DNA of 61,413 bases from Pseudolabrys sp. (GCA_030655215.1 JAURVZ010000053.1:1-61413), one strand, 5' to 3'; counted from the stretch's first letter, positions 1 to 9,055 are shown. Program-made: numbers and translations. The notes: generated from the letters alone by a model not told the origin.

Positions 1-694
<694 letters not shown>

Positions 695-813
695 TCAATT
701 TGCGGCAGGCCGGCCGGGCCAAACTAGCGCCCGAATGAGGTCCGCGGCCAATCCGCAGAACCCCTGATCCAGCCCCCTGGATACGCGATTCACCGCTGTT
801 TCGCGGCTCGAAG

Positions 814-844
814 CTCATATAGGAGGGCTACCCCGCCCTGCAAG
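814..844 (-). promoter_or_regulatory. RpoH (sigma-32)-type promoter of dnaK
   Basis: Read on the minus strand the site is CTTG, 17 bases, then CCTATATGAG. This fits the alphaproteobacterial RpoH pattern (CTTG with a CyTATnTnnG-like -10). It lies about 130 bases before the dnaK start, as expected for a heat-shock gene. The match is seen in the sequence; sigma-factor use is inferred. Confidence 0.65.
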
Positions 845-984
845 CGGGGCACTCACGAAATCGCGATTGGAAGCCGCGCGGCGGGCACTAAAATAGCCTG
901 AGTGTTAAGGCCCCATTGCCGCCTCCGGCCCAGCCGGTTAGGCAGATGGCCGATCCCGTTAACAAACAAAAAGCAGTCCCTCGC

Positions 985-1935
985 ATGATCCGACGATTGC
1001 TGACCCCTATTCTCGCTTTGTTGGCCCTCACCTTCTTGCAGGTCCCCGTTGCGACCGCGGCCGAGACCGTCTTCCCGCCCGGCCTGCGCATCGGCCTTGA
1101 GCCGCCCGGCGACTTCACGGTCAGCACGCGCCTCTCCGGCTTTGAAGACACCGCGCGCAGCGCCATCATTACCATTCTCGATCTGCCGGCACGGGCGCAC
1201 GAGGAATTGTCGCGCTCCGTCTTCGCCGCCGATCAGAAGGGCGTCACCGACCTGAAGCGCGAAAGTTTTCCGTTCGAGAGCGGCATGGGCATTCTGGTGA
1301 CCGGCACCGCCAATGAAGGCGGCGGCCCGGTCCATAAATGGTTTTTGCTGGCGCAGGCCCCGGTCGGCGGCCAGGTCAAGGATCTGACCACGTTGATCCA
1401 GGTACAGGTGCCGGACACAGCGATGACGGTCTACACCGACGCGGTCATCCGCAAGGCGCTGTCCAGCGTCAAATTCCGGCCGACGCCGGTGCAGGAGCAG
1501 CTCAGCCTGCTGCCGTTCAAGCTCAATGAAATGGCGGGTTTTCGCATCATGCAGGTGCTGCCGGCCGGCGGCGTCATCCTCACCGAAGGCCCGACCGACG
1601 ACATCACGACGCAGCCTTATCTGCTCCTCGCCGTCGGCCCCGGCGCGCCGCAGGAAGCCAGCGAGCGCGGCCGCTTTGCCACCGAGATGTTATCGACCGC
1701 GCCGCTCGCTAACTTGCGTGTGCAGCTGTCGGAGCCGCAGCGCATCAGCGGCGGTCCCGGCTATGAGATCCGCGCCCAGGCGCAAGGCCCGCGCGGCGAC
1801 GCGGTGTCGCTGGTGCAATGGGTGCGCTTCGGCGGCAGCGGATTCCTGCGCATTATCGGCGTCAGCGCGCAGAACGACTGGGACGCGATGTTCACGCGTT
1901 TCCGCGCTGTCCGCGATGGCGTCGATCCGCGCTAA
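985..1935 (+). CDS. Exported protein of unknown function
   Basis: A 316-residue protein that I do not recognise by name. It starts with two arginines and a hydrophobic stretch (residues 4-20) ending in VATAAE, a normal signal peptide with cleavage near residue 25, so it is probably periplasmic. The remainder is soluble, with alternating beta-rich segments and no cysteine-based or catalytic motif I can name. In-frame upstream starts exist (for example at 946), but the ATG at 985 puts the signal peptide at the very N-terminus. It sits alone on the plus strand between dnaK and grpE, so its position does not show a shared role with the chaperones. An inverted repeat follows the stop. Confidence 0.8.
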   Translation: MIRRLLTPILALLALTFLQVPVATAAETVFPPGLRIGLEPPGDFTVSTRLSGFEDTARSAIITILDLPARAHEELSRSVFAADQKGVTDLKRESFPFESGMGILVTGTANEGGGPVHKWFLLAQAPVGGQVKDLTTLIQVQVPDTAMTVYTDAVIRKALSSVKFRPTPVQEQLSLLPFKLNEMAGFRIMQVLPAGGVILTEGPTDDITTQPYLLLAVGPGAPQEASERGRFATEMLSTAPLANLRVQLSEPQRISGGPGYEIRAQAQGPRGDAVSLVQWVRFGGSGFLRIIGVSAQNDWDAMFTRFRAVRDGVDPR

Positions 1936-1940
1936 TTCTT

Positions 1941-1970
1941 CTTCCCTCTCCCCTTGAGGGAGAGGGGAAG
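1941..1970. terminator. Inverted repeat between convergent genes
   Basis: The arms CCCTCTCCC and GGGAGAGGG pair perfectly around a short CTTGA loop, and flanking CTT/AAG can extend the stem past one bulged base. It lies between the plus-strand exported-protein gene and the minus-strand grpE, so it could terminate both. There is no clear T-run; it also resembles the GC-rich palindromic repeats seen elsewhere in the window. Confidence 0.5.
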
Positions 1971-1980
1971 TAAGAAAGCT

Positions 1981-2568
1981 TTAGTTGGAAGCCGCCTTCG
2001 CCGCAGGCTTCGAAACCCCGACTAGCGCCGGGCGCAACATGCGTTCGCCGAGCATGTAGCCGGACTGGATCACTTGCGCGACATGGCCGGCCGGAAAGTC
2101 CGAGTTCGGCACTTCGTACATGGCCTGGTGCAGGTTCGGATCGAACTTCTCGCCCTGCGGCGTGAATTTGCGCACGCCGTGCTTTTCCATTGTCTTCATC
2201 AGCTCACGCTCGGTCAGCTCGACGCCTTCGATCAGCGAGATCAGCTTGGCGTCTGCGCCGGTGCGGACTTCTTCATCCAGCGTTTCAAGCGCGCGATGCA
2301 TGTTGTCGGCAACGCCGAGCACATCACTGGCGAAGCGCGAGATGCCATAGACGCGGGCGTCGGCGACTTCCTTCTCGGTGCGGCGGCGCAGATTTTCCAT
2401 CTCGGCCAGCAGGCGCAGATGCTTGTCCTTGAAGTCGGCAGCCGCTTCCAGCGCCGCGGTCACCTGCTCGGCCGGCACCATTTCCGGCGCAGCGGCAGCC
2501 ACAGGCGCTTCGCCCTCAAGGCTCCCTTGCGGGGCAACAATGTCGTTGGCGGCGGGCTTATCCGTCAT
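1981..2568 (-). CDS. grpE: Nucleotide exchange factor GrpE
   Basis: Releases ADP from DnaK and so drives the Hsp70 cycle. The 195-residue length is normal for alphaproteobacterial GrpE. Residues 1-40 are an Ala/Pro-rich disordered tail, residues about 40-85 form the long coiled-coil dimer helix (RLLAEMENLRRRTEKEVADA), and the C-terminal beta-head carries FDPNLHQAMYEVPN and VIQSGYMLGERMLRPALVGV, the GrpE signature. A probable RpoH promoter lies just upstream, overlapping the end of the HxlR gene on the same strand. Heat-shock control fits the nearby dnaK and hrcA. Assignment is certain. Confidence 0.97.
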   Translation of the reverse strand: MTDKPAANDIVAPQGSLEGEAPVAAAAPEMVPAEQVTAALEAAADFKDKHLRLLAEMENLRRRTEKEVADARVYGISRFASDVLGVADNMHRALETLDEEVRTGADAKLISLIEGVELTERELMKTMEKHGVRKFTPQGEKFDPNLHQAMYEVPNSDFPAGHVAQVIQSGYMLGERMLRPALVGVSKPAAKAASN

Positions 2569-2607
2569 GGCTTAGATCCAATGTCTTTTCGGGAATGTCT
2601 GCCCCCG

Positions 2608-2636
2608 ATATCAGGTTTCGGGACGCAAAAATCAAG
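2608..2636 (-). promoter_or_regulatory. Probable RpoH-type promoter of grpE
   Basis: On the minus strand: CTTG, 17 bases, CCTGATAT. The -10 matches the sigma-32 pattern CCCCATnT at the first two and the last conserved positions; the match is weaker than for dnaK. It begins about 40 bases before the grpE ATG, and its -35 overlaps the last codons of the HxlR gene, giving grpE a promoter separate from that gene. Confidence 0.45.
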
Positions 2637-3006
2637 AATGATGAGAAATCGCGTCGTAGCGCTGTTGCGCCTGCTGCACGTCGGCAATGTTGGATTCGGC
2701 CCAGATCCGGATAGCCTCGACGGTTTCGGACAACGTCCGGCCGAGCGGCGTGATTGAATATTCGACCGTCACCGGCACCGTGGCCTTGGCCTCGCGATGC
2801 ACCAGGCCGTCGCGCTCGAGGTTCTTCAGCGTTTGCGACAGCATTTTCTGCGACAGGCCGTCGATCGCCTTGCGCAGCCGGTTGAAACGGACCGGCCCGT
2901 CGGCGAGCAGACCCAGCACCAGCACCGCCCATTTGTCGGCAATGCGGTCCAGCACCTGCCGGGTCGGGCAGTCGGACGCGTAGGCGTTCGGTGCAAGCAT
3001 TTGCAA
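2632..3006 (-). CDS. HxlR-family winged-helix transcriptional regulator
   Basis: A 124-residue regulator of the HxlR/YodB type. CPTRQVLDRIADKWAVLVL is the classic N-terminal segment, followed by a winged helix with FNRLRKAIDGLSQKMLSQTL (recognition helix) and a wing ending in VEYSITPLGRTL. The cysteine at residue 14 is at the position used for thiol redox sensing in YodB-type members, so sensing of electrophiles or quinones is possible but not shown. It is divergent from an NAD(P)-binding oxidoreductase; two inverted repeats lie in the shared interval. This is the usual arrangement for a repressor that controls its neighbour and itself. Confidence 0.9.
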   Translation of the reverse strand: MQMLAPNAYASDCPTRQVLDRIADKWAVLVLGLLADGPVRFNRLRKAIDGLSQKMLSQTLKNLERDGLVHREAKATVPVTVEYSITPLGRTLSETVEAIRIWAESNIADVQQAQQRYDAISHHS

Positions 3007-3062
3007 TCCTTGATGGTTTCGTCGAGGAAACCAGGTCTCGAAACAGTGCCTTCTTTACACCA

Positions 3063-3111
3063 GTGATAGTTTATCACACCTAGTACCTTATCGAAACCAC
3101 TTAAAGGTACT
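3063..3111. promoter_or_regulatory. Two operator-like inverted repeats, HxlR/oxidoreductase interval
   Basis: GTGATA-GTT-TATCAC at 3063-3077 is a perfect 6+6 palindrome. AGTACCTT at 3082-3089 is mirrored by AAGGTACT at 3104-3111, just before the oxidoreductase ATG. Their place between a divergent HxlR regulator and its presumed target makes both candidate operators; which one binds the regulator cannot be told from the sequence. Confidence 0.5.
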
Positions 3112-3115
3112 GGCT

Positions 3116-3724
3116 ATGAAAATCGCTCTCATCGGCGCCACCGGCAATGCAGGCGCTCCCATCCTCAACGAACTGGTCCGCCGCGGCCATGAGGTCACTG
3201 CCATCGTCCGGAATCCGGACAAGGTCGCCGCCCAACCGAAGGTGACCGCCAAGAAGGGCGACGTGCTCGACCAGGGCAGCCTTGCCGCGCTGCTCAAGGG
3301 CCACGACGCCGTCATCAGCGCGGTGCATTTCAGCGCCAGCGATCCGGTGAAGCTGATCGAAGCGGTGCGCGCCTCCGGCGTGAAGCGCTATCTCGTCGTC
3401 GGCGGCGCCGGCAGCCTCGACGTGGCGCCGGGCAAGAAGCTGATCGACACGCCGGAATTCCCGGCACAGTACAAAATCGAAGCTGCCGCCGGCGGCGTGT
3501 TTCTCGATCTGCTGCGCGGCGAGAAAGAGCTCGACTGGACGTTCCTGTCGCCCTCGGCGCTGTTCATTGACGGTCCGCGCACCGGCATATTCCGCCTCGG
3601 CACCGATCAATTGCTGGCCAATGACAAGGGCAGCAGCATTTCGTTTGAGGACTACGCGATCGCGCTGGCCGACGAAGCCGAAACGCCGAAGCATTCAAGG
3701 AAGCGTTTTACGGTGGGGTATTAG
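3116..3724 (+). CDS. NAD(P)-binding oxidoreductase, NmrA/atypical SDR type
   Basis: A 202-residue single-domain Rossmann protein of the NAD(P)H-binding family (PF13460-like). The N-terminus MKIALIGATGNAGAPILNEL contains the GATGxxG dinucleotide loop, followed by EVTAIVRNPDKV at the end of beta-2, where Arg suggests NADPH preference. YLVVGGAGSL and DWTFLSPSALF are typical of the YwnB-like subgroup. It has no classical YxxxK catalytic pair, so it may act as a quinone/NADPH reductase or a redox sensor. It is divergent from the HxlR gene and probably controlled by it. The exact substrate is unknown. Confidence 0.85.
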   Translation: MKIALIGATGNAGAPILNELVRRGHEVTAIVRNPDKVAAQPKVTAKKGDVLDQGSLAALLKGHDAVISAVHFSASDPVKLIEAVRASGVKRYLVVGGAGSLDVAPGKKLIDTPEFPAQYKIEAAAGGVFLDLLRGEKELDWTFLSPSALFIDGPRTGIFRLGTDQLLANDKGSSISFEDYAIALADEAETPKHSRKRFTVGY

Positions 3725-3731
3725 CGGCTCT

Positions 3732-3865
3732 TTTACCCTCCCCCTTGTGGGGAGGGTGGCGAGCGAAGCGAGCCGGGTGGGGGTAGCGGACATAGCAATC
3801 ACCCCCACCCCGAACGCATTCGCTCCGCTCTTGCGTTCGACCCTCCCCACAAGGGGGAGGGTAAA
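3732..3865. repeat. Palindromic intergenic repeat (copy 1)
   Basis: A ~134-base element whose ends are inverted copies of TTTACCCTCCCCCTTGTGGG. Inside, a second inverted pair (GGTGGGGGT / ACCCCCACCCC) surrounds a variable centre. A second copy with the same ends lies at 23785-23946. It separates the convergent oxidoreductase and hrcA genes. It has no coding capacity and resembles REP/BIME-type non-autonomous repeats common in Rhizobiales. Confidence 0.8.
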
Positions 3866-3873
3866 GAAGGGAG

Positions 3874-4959
3874 CTAACCGCTCAACAACCGGCTGACCAC
3901 GCGCGCGGTGTAATCGACCATCGGAATAATCCGCGCATAGTTCAGCCGCGTCGGGCCGATAACACCAATAACACCAACAATACGGCCCTCATTGTCCCGG
4001 TAAGGCGCAACAATCGTCGACGATCCGGACAACGAAAACAGCTTGTTTTCCGAGCCGATAAAAATGCGCACGCCATCGGCACGTTCGGCGCGGCCGAGCA
4101 GATCGATCACGCCACGCTTGGTTTCCAGGGCGTCGAACAAAGAACGGACGCGTTCGAGATCATCCAATGCATGCAGATCATCGAGCAGATTGGCGTGACC
4201 GCGCACGATCAACTGCCGCTCGTCGCTATTGCCGCCGGACCAGCTCGCCAGGCCTGCGGAGATCACCTTCTGCGTCAATGCGTCGAGTTCGGCCTTGCCT
4301 TGCGTCACCGCGGTTTCGATCTCAATGCGCAACTCATCGAGCGTCCGGCCGCGAATGCGCGAGTTCAGAAAATTCCCGGCTTCAACAAGCGCCGAACTCG
4401 GCAAACCGGGCGGCACATTGAGCACACGGTTTTCAACCTGGCCGTCTTCGGCCACCAACACAGCTAGGGCGCGCTCCGGCTCAAGCCGGACAAACTCAAT
4501 ATGCTTCAGGCGCACATTGATCTTGGTCGTCAGCACCACGCCGGCGGAACGCGTCAGGCCGGACAGCATTTGCGAGGCTTCTGTCAGAACAGCGTCGACC
4601 GACTTGTTGGCGCCATGCACCGCCACCTGCGCCTCAATCGAGCGGCGGCTGTCTTCGGTGAGATCGCCGACCTGCATCAACGCATCGACAAAGAAGCGCA
4701 GGCCAAGCTCTGTCGGCAACCGGCCGGCAGAGGTATGCGGCGCAAAGATCAGGCCGAGGTCCTCAAGGTCCGACATCACATTGCGGACCGAGGCCGGCGA
4801 CAGCGAGATCGGCAGAATGCGCGACAGATTGCGCGAACCGACCGGCTCGCCGGTTGTCAGGTAGCTTTCCACGATCGAGCGGAAAATCTCGCGCGAACGC
4901 TCATTGAGCGCGGCGAGGCTCACCTGGCTGGCGCCTATCGGAACGTCGTGGGAAGCCAA
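3874..4959 (-). CDS. hrcA: Heat-inducible transcription repressor HrcA
   Basis: Repressor that binds CIRCE elements and is kept active by GroEL. The length of 361 residues is normal for alphaproteobacteria. The N-terminal winged helix contains [20 protein letters not shown] and [18 protein letters not shown], then the dimerisation and GAF-like domains; the C-terminus carries [20 protein letters not shown], the HrcA signature. It is divergent from rph. No CIRCE (TTAGCACTC-N9-GAGTGCTAA) is visible before hrcA, dnaK or grpE, so its target, probably groESL, lies elsewhere; dnaK and grpE appear to be under RpoH instead. Confidence 0.97.
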   Translation of the reverse strand: MASHDVPIGASQVSLAALNERSREIFRSIVESYLTTGEPVGSRNLSRILPISLSPASVRNVMSDLEDLGLIFAPHTSAGRLPTELGLRFFVDALMQVGDLTEDSRRSIEAQVAVHGANKSVDAVLTEASQMLSGLTRSAGVVLTTKINVRLKHIEFVRLEPERALAVLVAEDGQVENRVLNVPPGLPSSALVEAGNFLNSRIRGRTLDELRIEIETAVTQGKAELDALTQKVISAGLASWSGGNSDERQLIVRGHANLLDDLHALDDLERVRSLFDALETKRGVIDLLGRAERADGVRIFIGSENKLFSLSGSSTIVAPYRDNEGRIVGVIGVIGPTRLNYARIIPMVDYTARVVSRLLSG

Positions 4960-5060
4960 AATTCAACTCCTACCGCCGGTTACAATGACTGCCGGCCCGG
5001 TCTTGTTCAAGCGTCGCATATGGTTATGGTGTGCCGCGTTTACAAAAAAGGAACTGCGCT

Positions 5061-5786
5061 ATGAGGCCCAGCGGCCGGGAAGTCGATGAACTGCGTGCCG
5101 TGTCGCTTGAGCGCGGCGTGGTCAAATATGCCGAAGGCTCGTGTTTCGTGAAATTCGGCGACACCCATGTGCTGGTCACCGCCAGCCTAGAGGAACGCCT
5201 GCCGCCATGGCTGAAGGGCCAGGGCCGCGGTTGGGTCACCGCCGAATACGGAATGCTGCCGCGCGCCACCGGAACCCGGACCCGCCGCGAGGCCGCCTCC
5301 GGCAAGCAGGGCGGCCGCACCGTCGAAATCCAGCGCCTGATCGGCCGCTCGTTGCGCTCGGTCATCGATTTGCAGGCGCTCGGCGAACGCCAGATCACCA
5401 TCGACTGCGATGTGATCCAGGCCGACGGCGGCACCCGCACCGCCTCCATCACCGGTGCCTGGGTGGCTTTGTCGGATTGCCTGTCGTGGATGAAAACGCG
5501 CGACATGTTTAAGGCACAAGGCAATGCGCCGGTGCTGCGCGATCATCTCGCTGCTGTCTCATGCGGCGTCTACAAGGGCACCGCGGTGTGCGACCTCGAT
5601 TACGCCGAGGATTCGGAAGCCGATACCGATGGCAACTTTGTCATGACCGGCAAGGGCAACATCGTCGAGATCCAGGCCACCGCCGAGAAGGATCCGTTCA
5701 GCGAAGAGCAGTTGCTGGCTTTGCTTAGCTTGGCGCGCAAGGGCATCGGCAAGCTGGTCGATCTGCAAAAGATCGCGGTGGGCTAG
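5061..5786 (+). CDS. rph: Ribonuclease PH
   Basis: Phosphorolytic 3'-5' exoribonuclease that trims the 3' ends of tRNA precursors. The protein begins [19 protein letters not shown]; the phosphate-binding segment [20 protein letters not shown] and the RPH signature [18 protein letters not shown] are complete. Length 241 residues, normal for the family. An in-frame ATG at 5031 exists, but the start at 5061 has AAAGGAA upstream and matches the family N-terminus. The stop is followed after two bases by rdgB, so the two are surely co-transcribed. Confidence 0.97.
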   Translation: MRPSGREVDELRAVSLERGVVKYAEGSCFVKFGDTHVLVTASLEERLPPWLKGQGRGWVTAEYGMLPRATGTRTRREAASGKQGGRTVEIQRLIGRSLRSVIDLQALGERQITIDCDVIQADGGTRTASITGAWVALSDCLSWMKTRDMFKAQGNAPVLRDHLAAVSCGVYKGTAVCDLDYAEDSEADTDGNFVMTGKGNIVEIQATAEKDPFSEEQLLALLSLARKGIGKLVDLQKIAVG

Positions 5787-5788
5787 CG

Positions 5789-6427
5789 TTGACCTCGCAT
5801 CGCCAGCTCACCGGCTTGGTCGTCATCGCCACGCATAATGCGGGCAAGCTGGCCGAGATGCGCGACTTGCTGGCACCTTATGGCATCGCTGCACAATCGG
5901 CCGGCGAGTTGGGTCTCGCCGAGCCGGAAGAGACCGGCACCACTTTCGCCGCCAATGCCCGCATCAAGGCAATGGCGGCAACCAAGGCAACCGAACGTGC
6001 CGCTTTCTCCGATGATTCAGGGTTGGTGATCGACGCGCTTGGCGGCGAACCGGGCATTCACTCGGCGCGCTGGGCCGGCCCGAACAAAGACTTCCGCTTC
6101 GCCATGAATCGCATCCAGACCCTTCTGGTCGAGAAAGGCGCGACGCAGCCCGATCAGCGCAAGGCGCACTTCATCGCTGCATTGTGCATCGCATGGCCGG
6201 ATGGTCACGTTGAGGAATTCGAAGGCCGCGTCGATGGCGTTATCGTCTGGCCACCGCGCGGCGACGCCGGCTTCGGCTATGACCCGTTGTTCCTGCCGGA
6301 TGACTACGATCGCACCTTCGGCGAAATGACCGCGCTGGAAAAACACGGCCTGCCGCCCCTGGGGCTCGGCCTGTCGCATCGCGCGCGCGCTTTCGTGAAG
6401 CTCGCAGCGGCGTGTTTGAAGCCTTAG
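5789..6427 (+). CDS. rdgB: dITP/XTP pyrophosphatase RdgB (Ham1 family)
   Basis: Removes non-canonical purine triphosphates (dITP, XTP) from the nucleotide pool, protecting DNA. The 212-residue protein shows the Ham1 motifs [40 protein letters not shown] (split here by a dot) and GFGYDPLF, with SHRARAF near the C-terminus. The start is TTG, two bases after the rph stop, so translation is probably coupled. The rph-rdgB-hemW order is standard in alphaproteobacteria. Confidence 0.96.
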   Translation: MTSHRQLTGLVVIATHNAGKLAEMRDLLAPYGIAAQSAGELGLAEPEETGTTFAANARIKAMAATKATERAAFSDDSGLVIDALGGEPGIHSARWAGPNKDFRFAMNRIQTLLVEKGATQPDQRKAHFIAALCIAWPDGHVEEFEGRVDGVIVWPPRGDAGFGYDPLFLPDDYDRTFGEMTALEKHGLPPLGLGLSHRARAFVKLAAACLKP

Positions 6428-6432
6428 ATTTC

Positions 6433-6472
6433 ATTACAATTGTAATTACTTCTCCGCAGAAAAGACGCGGAG
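6433..6472. promoter_or_regulatory. Perfect palindrome and hairpin in front of hemW
   Basis: ATTACAATTGTAAT at 6433-6446 is a perfect 14-base palindrome in an otherwise GC-rich region. Six bases later CTCCGC (6452-6457) and GCGGAG (6467-6472) form a hairpin. The palindrome resembles operators of the TACAnnTGTA type; the hairpin has no T-run. They fill the interval between rdgB and hemW. Confidence 0.45.
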
Positions 6473-6511
6473 ATGCTGGTTGTCTGGCGCGAGTCAGCCT
6501 ATGGTCGTTAA

Positions 6512-7672
6512 ATGACGTTAACCACAGTCGCTCCTGAATTCGCCGTCTACGTTCACTGGCCCTTCTGCCTGTCGAAGTGCCCGTATTGCGACTTCAACAG
6601 TCATGTTCGCCACGGCGGCTACGACGAAGCGCATTATCTGCGCGCGATTCAGACCGAGATTGCCGCTGCTGCGCAGCGCGCGCCGGGCCGCACGGTGTCG
6701 ACCATCTTCTTCGGTGGCGGTACGCCGTCGTTGATGCAGCCGCAAACTGTCGAAGGCATTCTCAATACGATCGGCAAGCATTGGACGGTTGCCGACAATG
6801 TCGAAGTGTCGCTCGAGGCCAATCCGACCAGCGTCGACTCGACGCGCTTCCGTGGCTATCGCTCGGCCGGCGTCAATCGCGTCTCACTTGGCGTGCAGGC
6901 GCTTGACGATCAATCGTTGAAAGAACTCGGCCGCCTGCATTCGGCCCGCGAAGCGCTTGATGCCATTGCTGTCGCGCGCTCGATCTTCGATCGTTATTCA
7001 TTCGACCTTATCTATGCGCGCCCGCGACAGACGCTTGAAGCGTGGAAGGCCGAACTCAAGCTGGCCATTTCGGAAGCCGCCGAGCATCTGTCGCTCTATC
7101 AACTGACCATCGAGCCCGGCACGCCGTTCTTCGGCCTGCATAAGGCCGGCAAGCTGATCGTGCCGAACGACGATCACGGCCGCGACCTCTATGACATGAC
7201 GCAGGTCATCTGCAACGATGCCGGCCTGCCGGCCTACGAAGTGTCCAATCACGCGCGCCCCGGCGCCGAGTGCCGGCACAATCTGGTTTACTGGCGCGGT
7301 CACGAATATGCCGGCGTCGGCCCCGGCGCGCATGGTCGTCTGAATATCGATGGCCGCCGCTACGCCACCGAAACCGAACGCAAGCCGGAAGCCTGGCTCG
7401 ATCTGGTCGAGCGCCAGGGCCACGGCCTCACCGTCGATGAGAAATTGCAGCCCGGCGAAGTGGCCGATGAATTTTTGCTGATGGGCCTGCGTTTGGCCGA
7501 AGGCATTGATCCGGCGCGCTTCACGTCACTGTCGGGCCGCACGCTCGATCCGGATCGCGTGTCTTATCTGCAGAGCGGCGGCGCCGTCGAGACGATGGAC
7601 AATGGCCGCCTGCGCGTGACGCAGAGCGGTTTTCCGTTGCTCGATGCGGTGGTGGCTGACCTGGCGGCTTAG
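6512..7672 (+). CDS. hemW: Radical SAM haem chaperone HemW
   Basis: A 386-residue radical SAM protein of the HemN/HemW family. HWPFCLSKCPYCDFNSH holds the CxxxCxxC cluster motif, followed by FFGGGTPSLM and EANPTSVD, both typical of HemW. It lacks the extra N-terminal extension of true oxygen-independent coproporphyrinogen dehydrogenase (HemN), so the haem-delivery role is more likely, although many databases name it coproporphyrinogen III oxidase-like. It follows rdgB with an 84-base gap containing a palindrome, so it may have its own control. It converges on the LpoA-like gene. Confidence 0.93.
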   Translation: MTLTTVAPEFAVYVHWPFCLSKCPYCDFNSHVRHGGYDEAHYLRAIQTEIAAAAQRAPGRTVSTIFFGGGTPSLMQPQTVEGILNTIGKHWTVADNVEVSLEANPTSVDSTRFRGYRSAGVNRVSLGVQALDDQSLKELGRLHSAREALDAIAVARSIFDRYSFDLIYARPRQTLEAWKAELKLAISEAAEHLSLYQLTIEPGTPFFGLHKAGKLIVPNDDHGRDLYDMTQVICNDAGLPAYEVSNHARPGAECRHNLVYWRGHEYAGVGPGAHGRLNIDGRRYATETERKPEAWLDLVERQGHGLTVDEKLQPGEVADEFLLMGLRLAEGIDPARFTSLSGRTLDPDRVSYLQSGGAVETMDNGRLRVTQSGFPLLDAVVADLAA

Positions 7673-7718
7673 CGCGTGATCCCGAAAGGGTCACCGGTTT
7701 TCGGACAAGATCACGCGC
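7672..7718. repeat. REP-like palindrome between convergent genes
   Basis: GCGCGTGATC and GATCACGCGC form a perfect 10-base stem beginning at the last base of the hemW stop codon; the loop contains CACCGGTTTTCGG. The pattern is the common Rhizobiales element with a GATC-CCGAAA / TTTCGG-GATC core. It is followed by an A-run on the plus strand. Probably serves as a bidirectional terminator. Confidence 0.6.
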
Positions 7719-7726
7719 CAAAAAAA

Positions 7727-8938
7727 CTAAGTCCCCGGCGTGAACGCCTTCGGCGCCGGGCTGACGACCTGGGCGCCACCGGGTGCGACACGCAGCACGG
7801 CAAGGCCGCGCTCATTAGTGCCGTCGGCCTTGAAGCGGAAGATCCCGTCAATGCCGGCAAAGCCGGACGATCCCGTCAACGTCTGTTCGCTGAAACGTTG
7901 CGCGCCTTGCGTCTTCACCAAAGCCGCGACCAGAGCGACGGCGTCATAAGCCAATGTCGCGGTACGCACAGGCTCACCGCCGTAGCGCGAACGATAGCGC
8001 CCGGCAAAAGCGCGGAAACCGGCCGACTCAGGCGCGGCAAACAACGCGCCGGCGAGCGACGGATTTTCCATGATGCGCGGATCGTCCCACAAGCCGGTGC
8101 CAAGCAACTGCAGGCGCTTCACGTTGACGCGATTGGCTTCCAGCTGCTGCACCACTTGCGGCACGGCATCGGCGCCATCGGGAATGAACAGCGAGTCGGC
8201 ATTGGCGGCGCTTTGCGCCAGCCGGCGAATCGACTCGCCCATGCGGGTCGGATCGGGCGGATATTTCTCGAGCGAGATGACGCGGCCGCCGCGGCGCGCC
8301 ACGGTCTGCTGGAATGCCGCTTCCACGACGCTGCCATAGGCATTGTCCGGCAACAAAGCCGCGTACGAACGCTTGCCGCGCGTCGCTGCGTAATCGACGA
8401 TGCGGCGCACGTCGGACTCCGGCAGGAAGCTCAACAGATAGACGCCGCGTGCGGCGACGCTGGCGTCGGTCGAGAAAGCGATCACCGGAATATTGCGCGT
8501 GCGCGCCAGCGCGCCGACGGCGCTGACCGAGTTCGCGAACAGCGGGCCGATGATCATCTCGGCGCCTTCGCCGATCGCCTGCTGGGCGGCGGCCTGCGCA
8601 CCTTGCGGCGTGCCGGCATCGTCCTTCACCAGCAACTGGACGTTCGGTTCTTTAAATTCAGCCAGCGCCATTTCGGCGGCGTTTTTCATCGAGATCGCGG
8701 CGATGCCGGCATTGCCCTGCGCCGACAGCGGCAGGATCAATGCGACGCGAACTTGTCCGGCGCCCATTTGCGCGACCGGCGGCGGCGCATCGGCTTCCAG
8801 CGGCGGCGGCGCTTCAGCGCCGAGGCGATCGAACGAACTGCTGGTGCAGGCGGCGAGGCCGAAGGCGGCGACGGCAAAGCCCAGCGCCATGCACAGGCGC
8901 CGCCGGCCAATTCCATCATTCCCAAACTGCGTTCCCAA
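7727..8938 (-). CDS. Penicillin-binding-protein activator (LpoA-like) lipoprotein
   Basis: A 403-residue outer-membrane lipoprotein with a type-1 periplasmic binding fold. The N-terminus has a basic segment, a hydrophobic stretch and the lipobox FGLAAC (Cys at about residue 31), then an Ala/Pro-rich linker. VRVALILPLSAQGNAGIAAI opens the Leu/Ile/Val-binding-like domain, which continues to the end. It is divergent from rsmI, which is followed by yraN: this is the same cluster as yraM(lpoA)-yraL-yraN in E. coli, supporting a role in activating peptidoglycan synthases. It lacks the long TPR-like N-terminal domain of E. coli LpoA, so the partner may differ. Confidence 0.85.
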   Translation of the reverse strand: MGTQFGNDGIGRRRLCMALGFAVAAFGLAACTSSSFDRLGAEAPPPLEADAPPPVAQMGAGQVRVALILPLSAQGNAGIAAISMKNAAEMALAEFKEPNVQLLVKDDAGTPQGAQAAAQQAIGEGAEMIIGPLFANSVSAVGALARTRNIPVIAFSTDASVAARGVYLLSFLPESDVRRIVDYAATRGKRSYAALLPDNAYGSVVEAAFQQTVARRGGRVISLEKYPPDPTRMGESIRRLAQSAANADSLFIPDGADAVPQVVQQLEANRVNVKRLQLLGTGLWDDPRIMENPSLAGALFAAPESAGFRAFAGRYRSRYGGEPVRTATLAYDAVALVAALVKTQGAQRFSEQTLTGSSGFAGIDGIFRFKADGTNERGLAVLRVAPGGAQVVSPAPKAFTPGT

Positions 8939-9028
8939 GAGGGCCGCTCCCGCGCCACAACACCAAATTCATTCGTAAACGTTATCGGCTATTTTGTCCT
9001 GTAAAAGTTAAATCAATGAAAAGATAAG

Positions 9029-9055
9029 GGAATTTGCCATGCGTCGGCAAATTCC
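9029..9055. promoter_or_regulatory. Perfect inverted repeat in the LpoA-like/rsmI interval
   Basis: GGAATTTGCC, 7 bases, GGCAAATTCC: a perfect 10+10 inverted repeat 54 bases before the rsmI ATG and 90 bases before the divergent lipoprotein gene. It may be an operator serving both genes, or a hairpin in the rsmI leader. The rest of this 170-base interval shows nothing clear. Confidence 0.45.

Noticed and set aside
3732..3865. CRISPR-like or attachment-site repeat
   Set aside because: The repeats are inverted, not direct and evenly spaced; there are no spacers, cas genes, integrase or target duplication.
4960..5060. CIRCE element before hrcA or rph
   Set aside because: No TTAGCACTC-N9-GAGTGCTAA or close variant is present in the interval.
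7676..9004. Long plus-strand open frame of 442 codons
   Set aside because: It is antisense to the LpoA-like lipoprotein gene, which has a signal, a lipobox and a full binding fold; the plus-strand product is a low-complexity Arg/His/Gly sequence with no motif.
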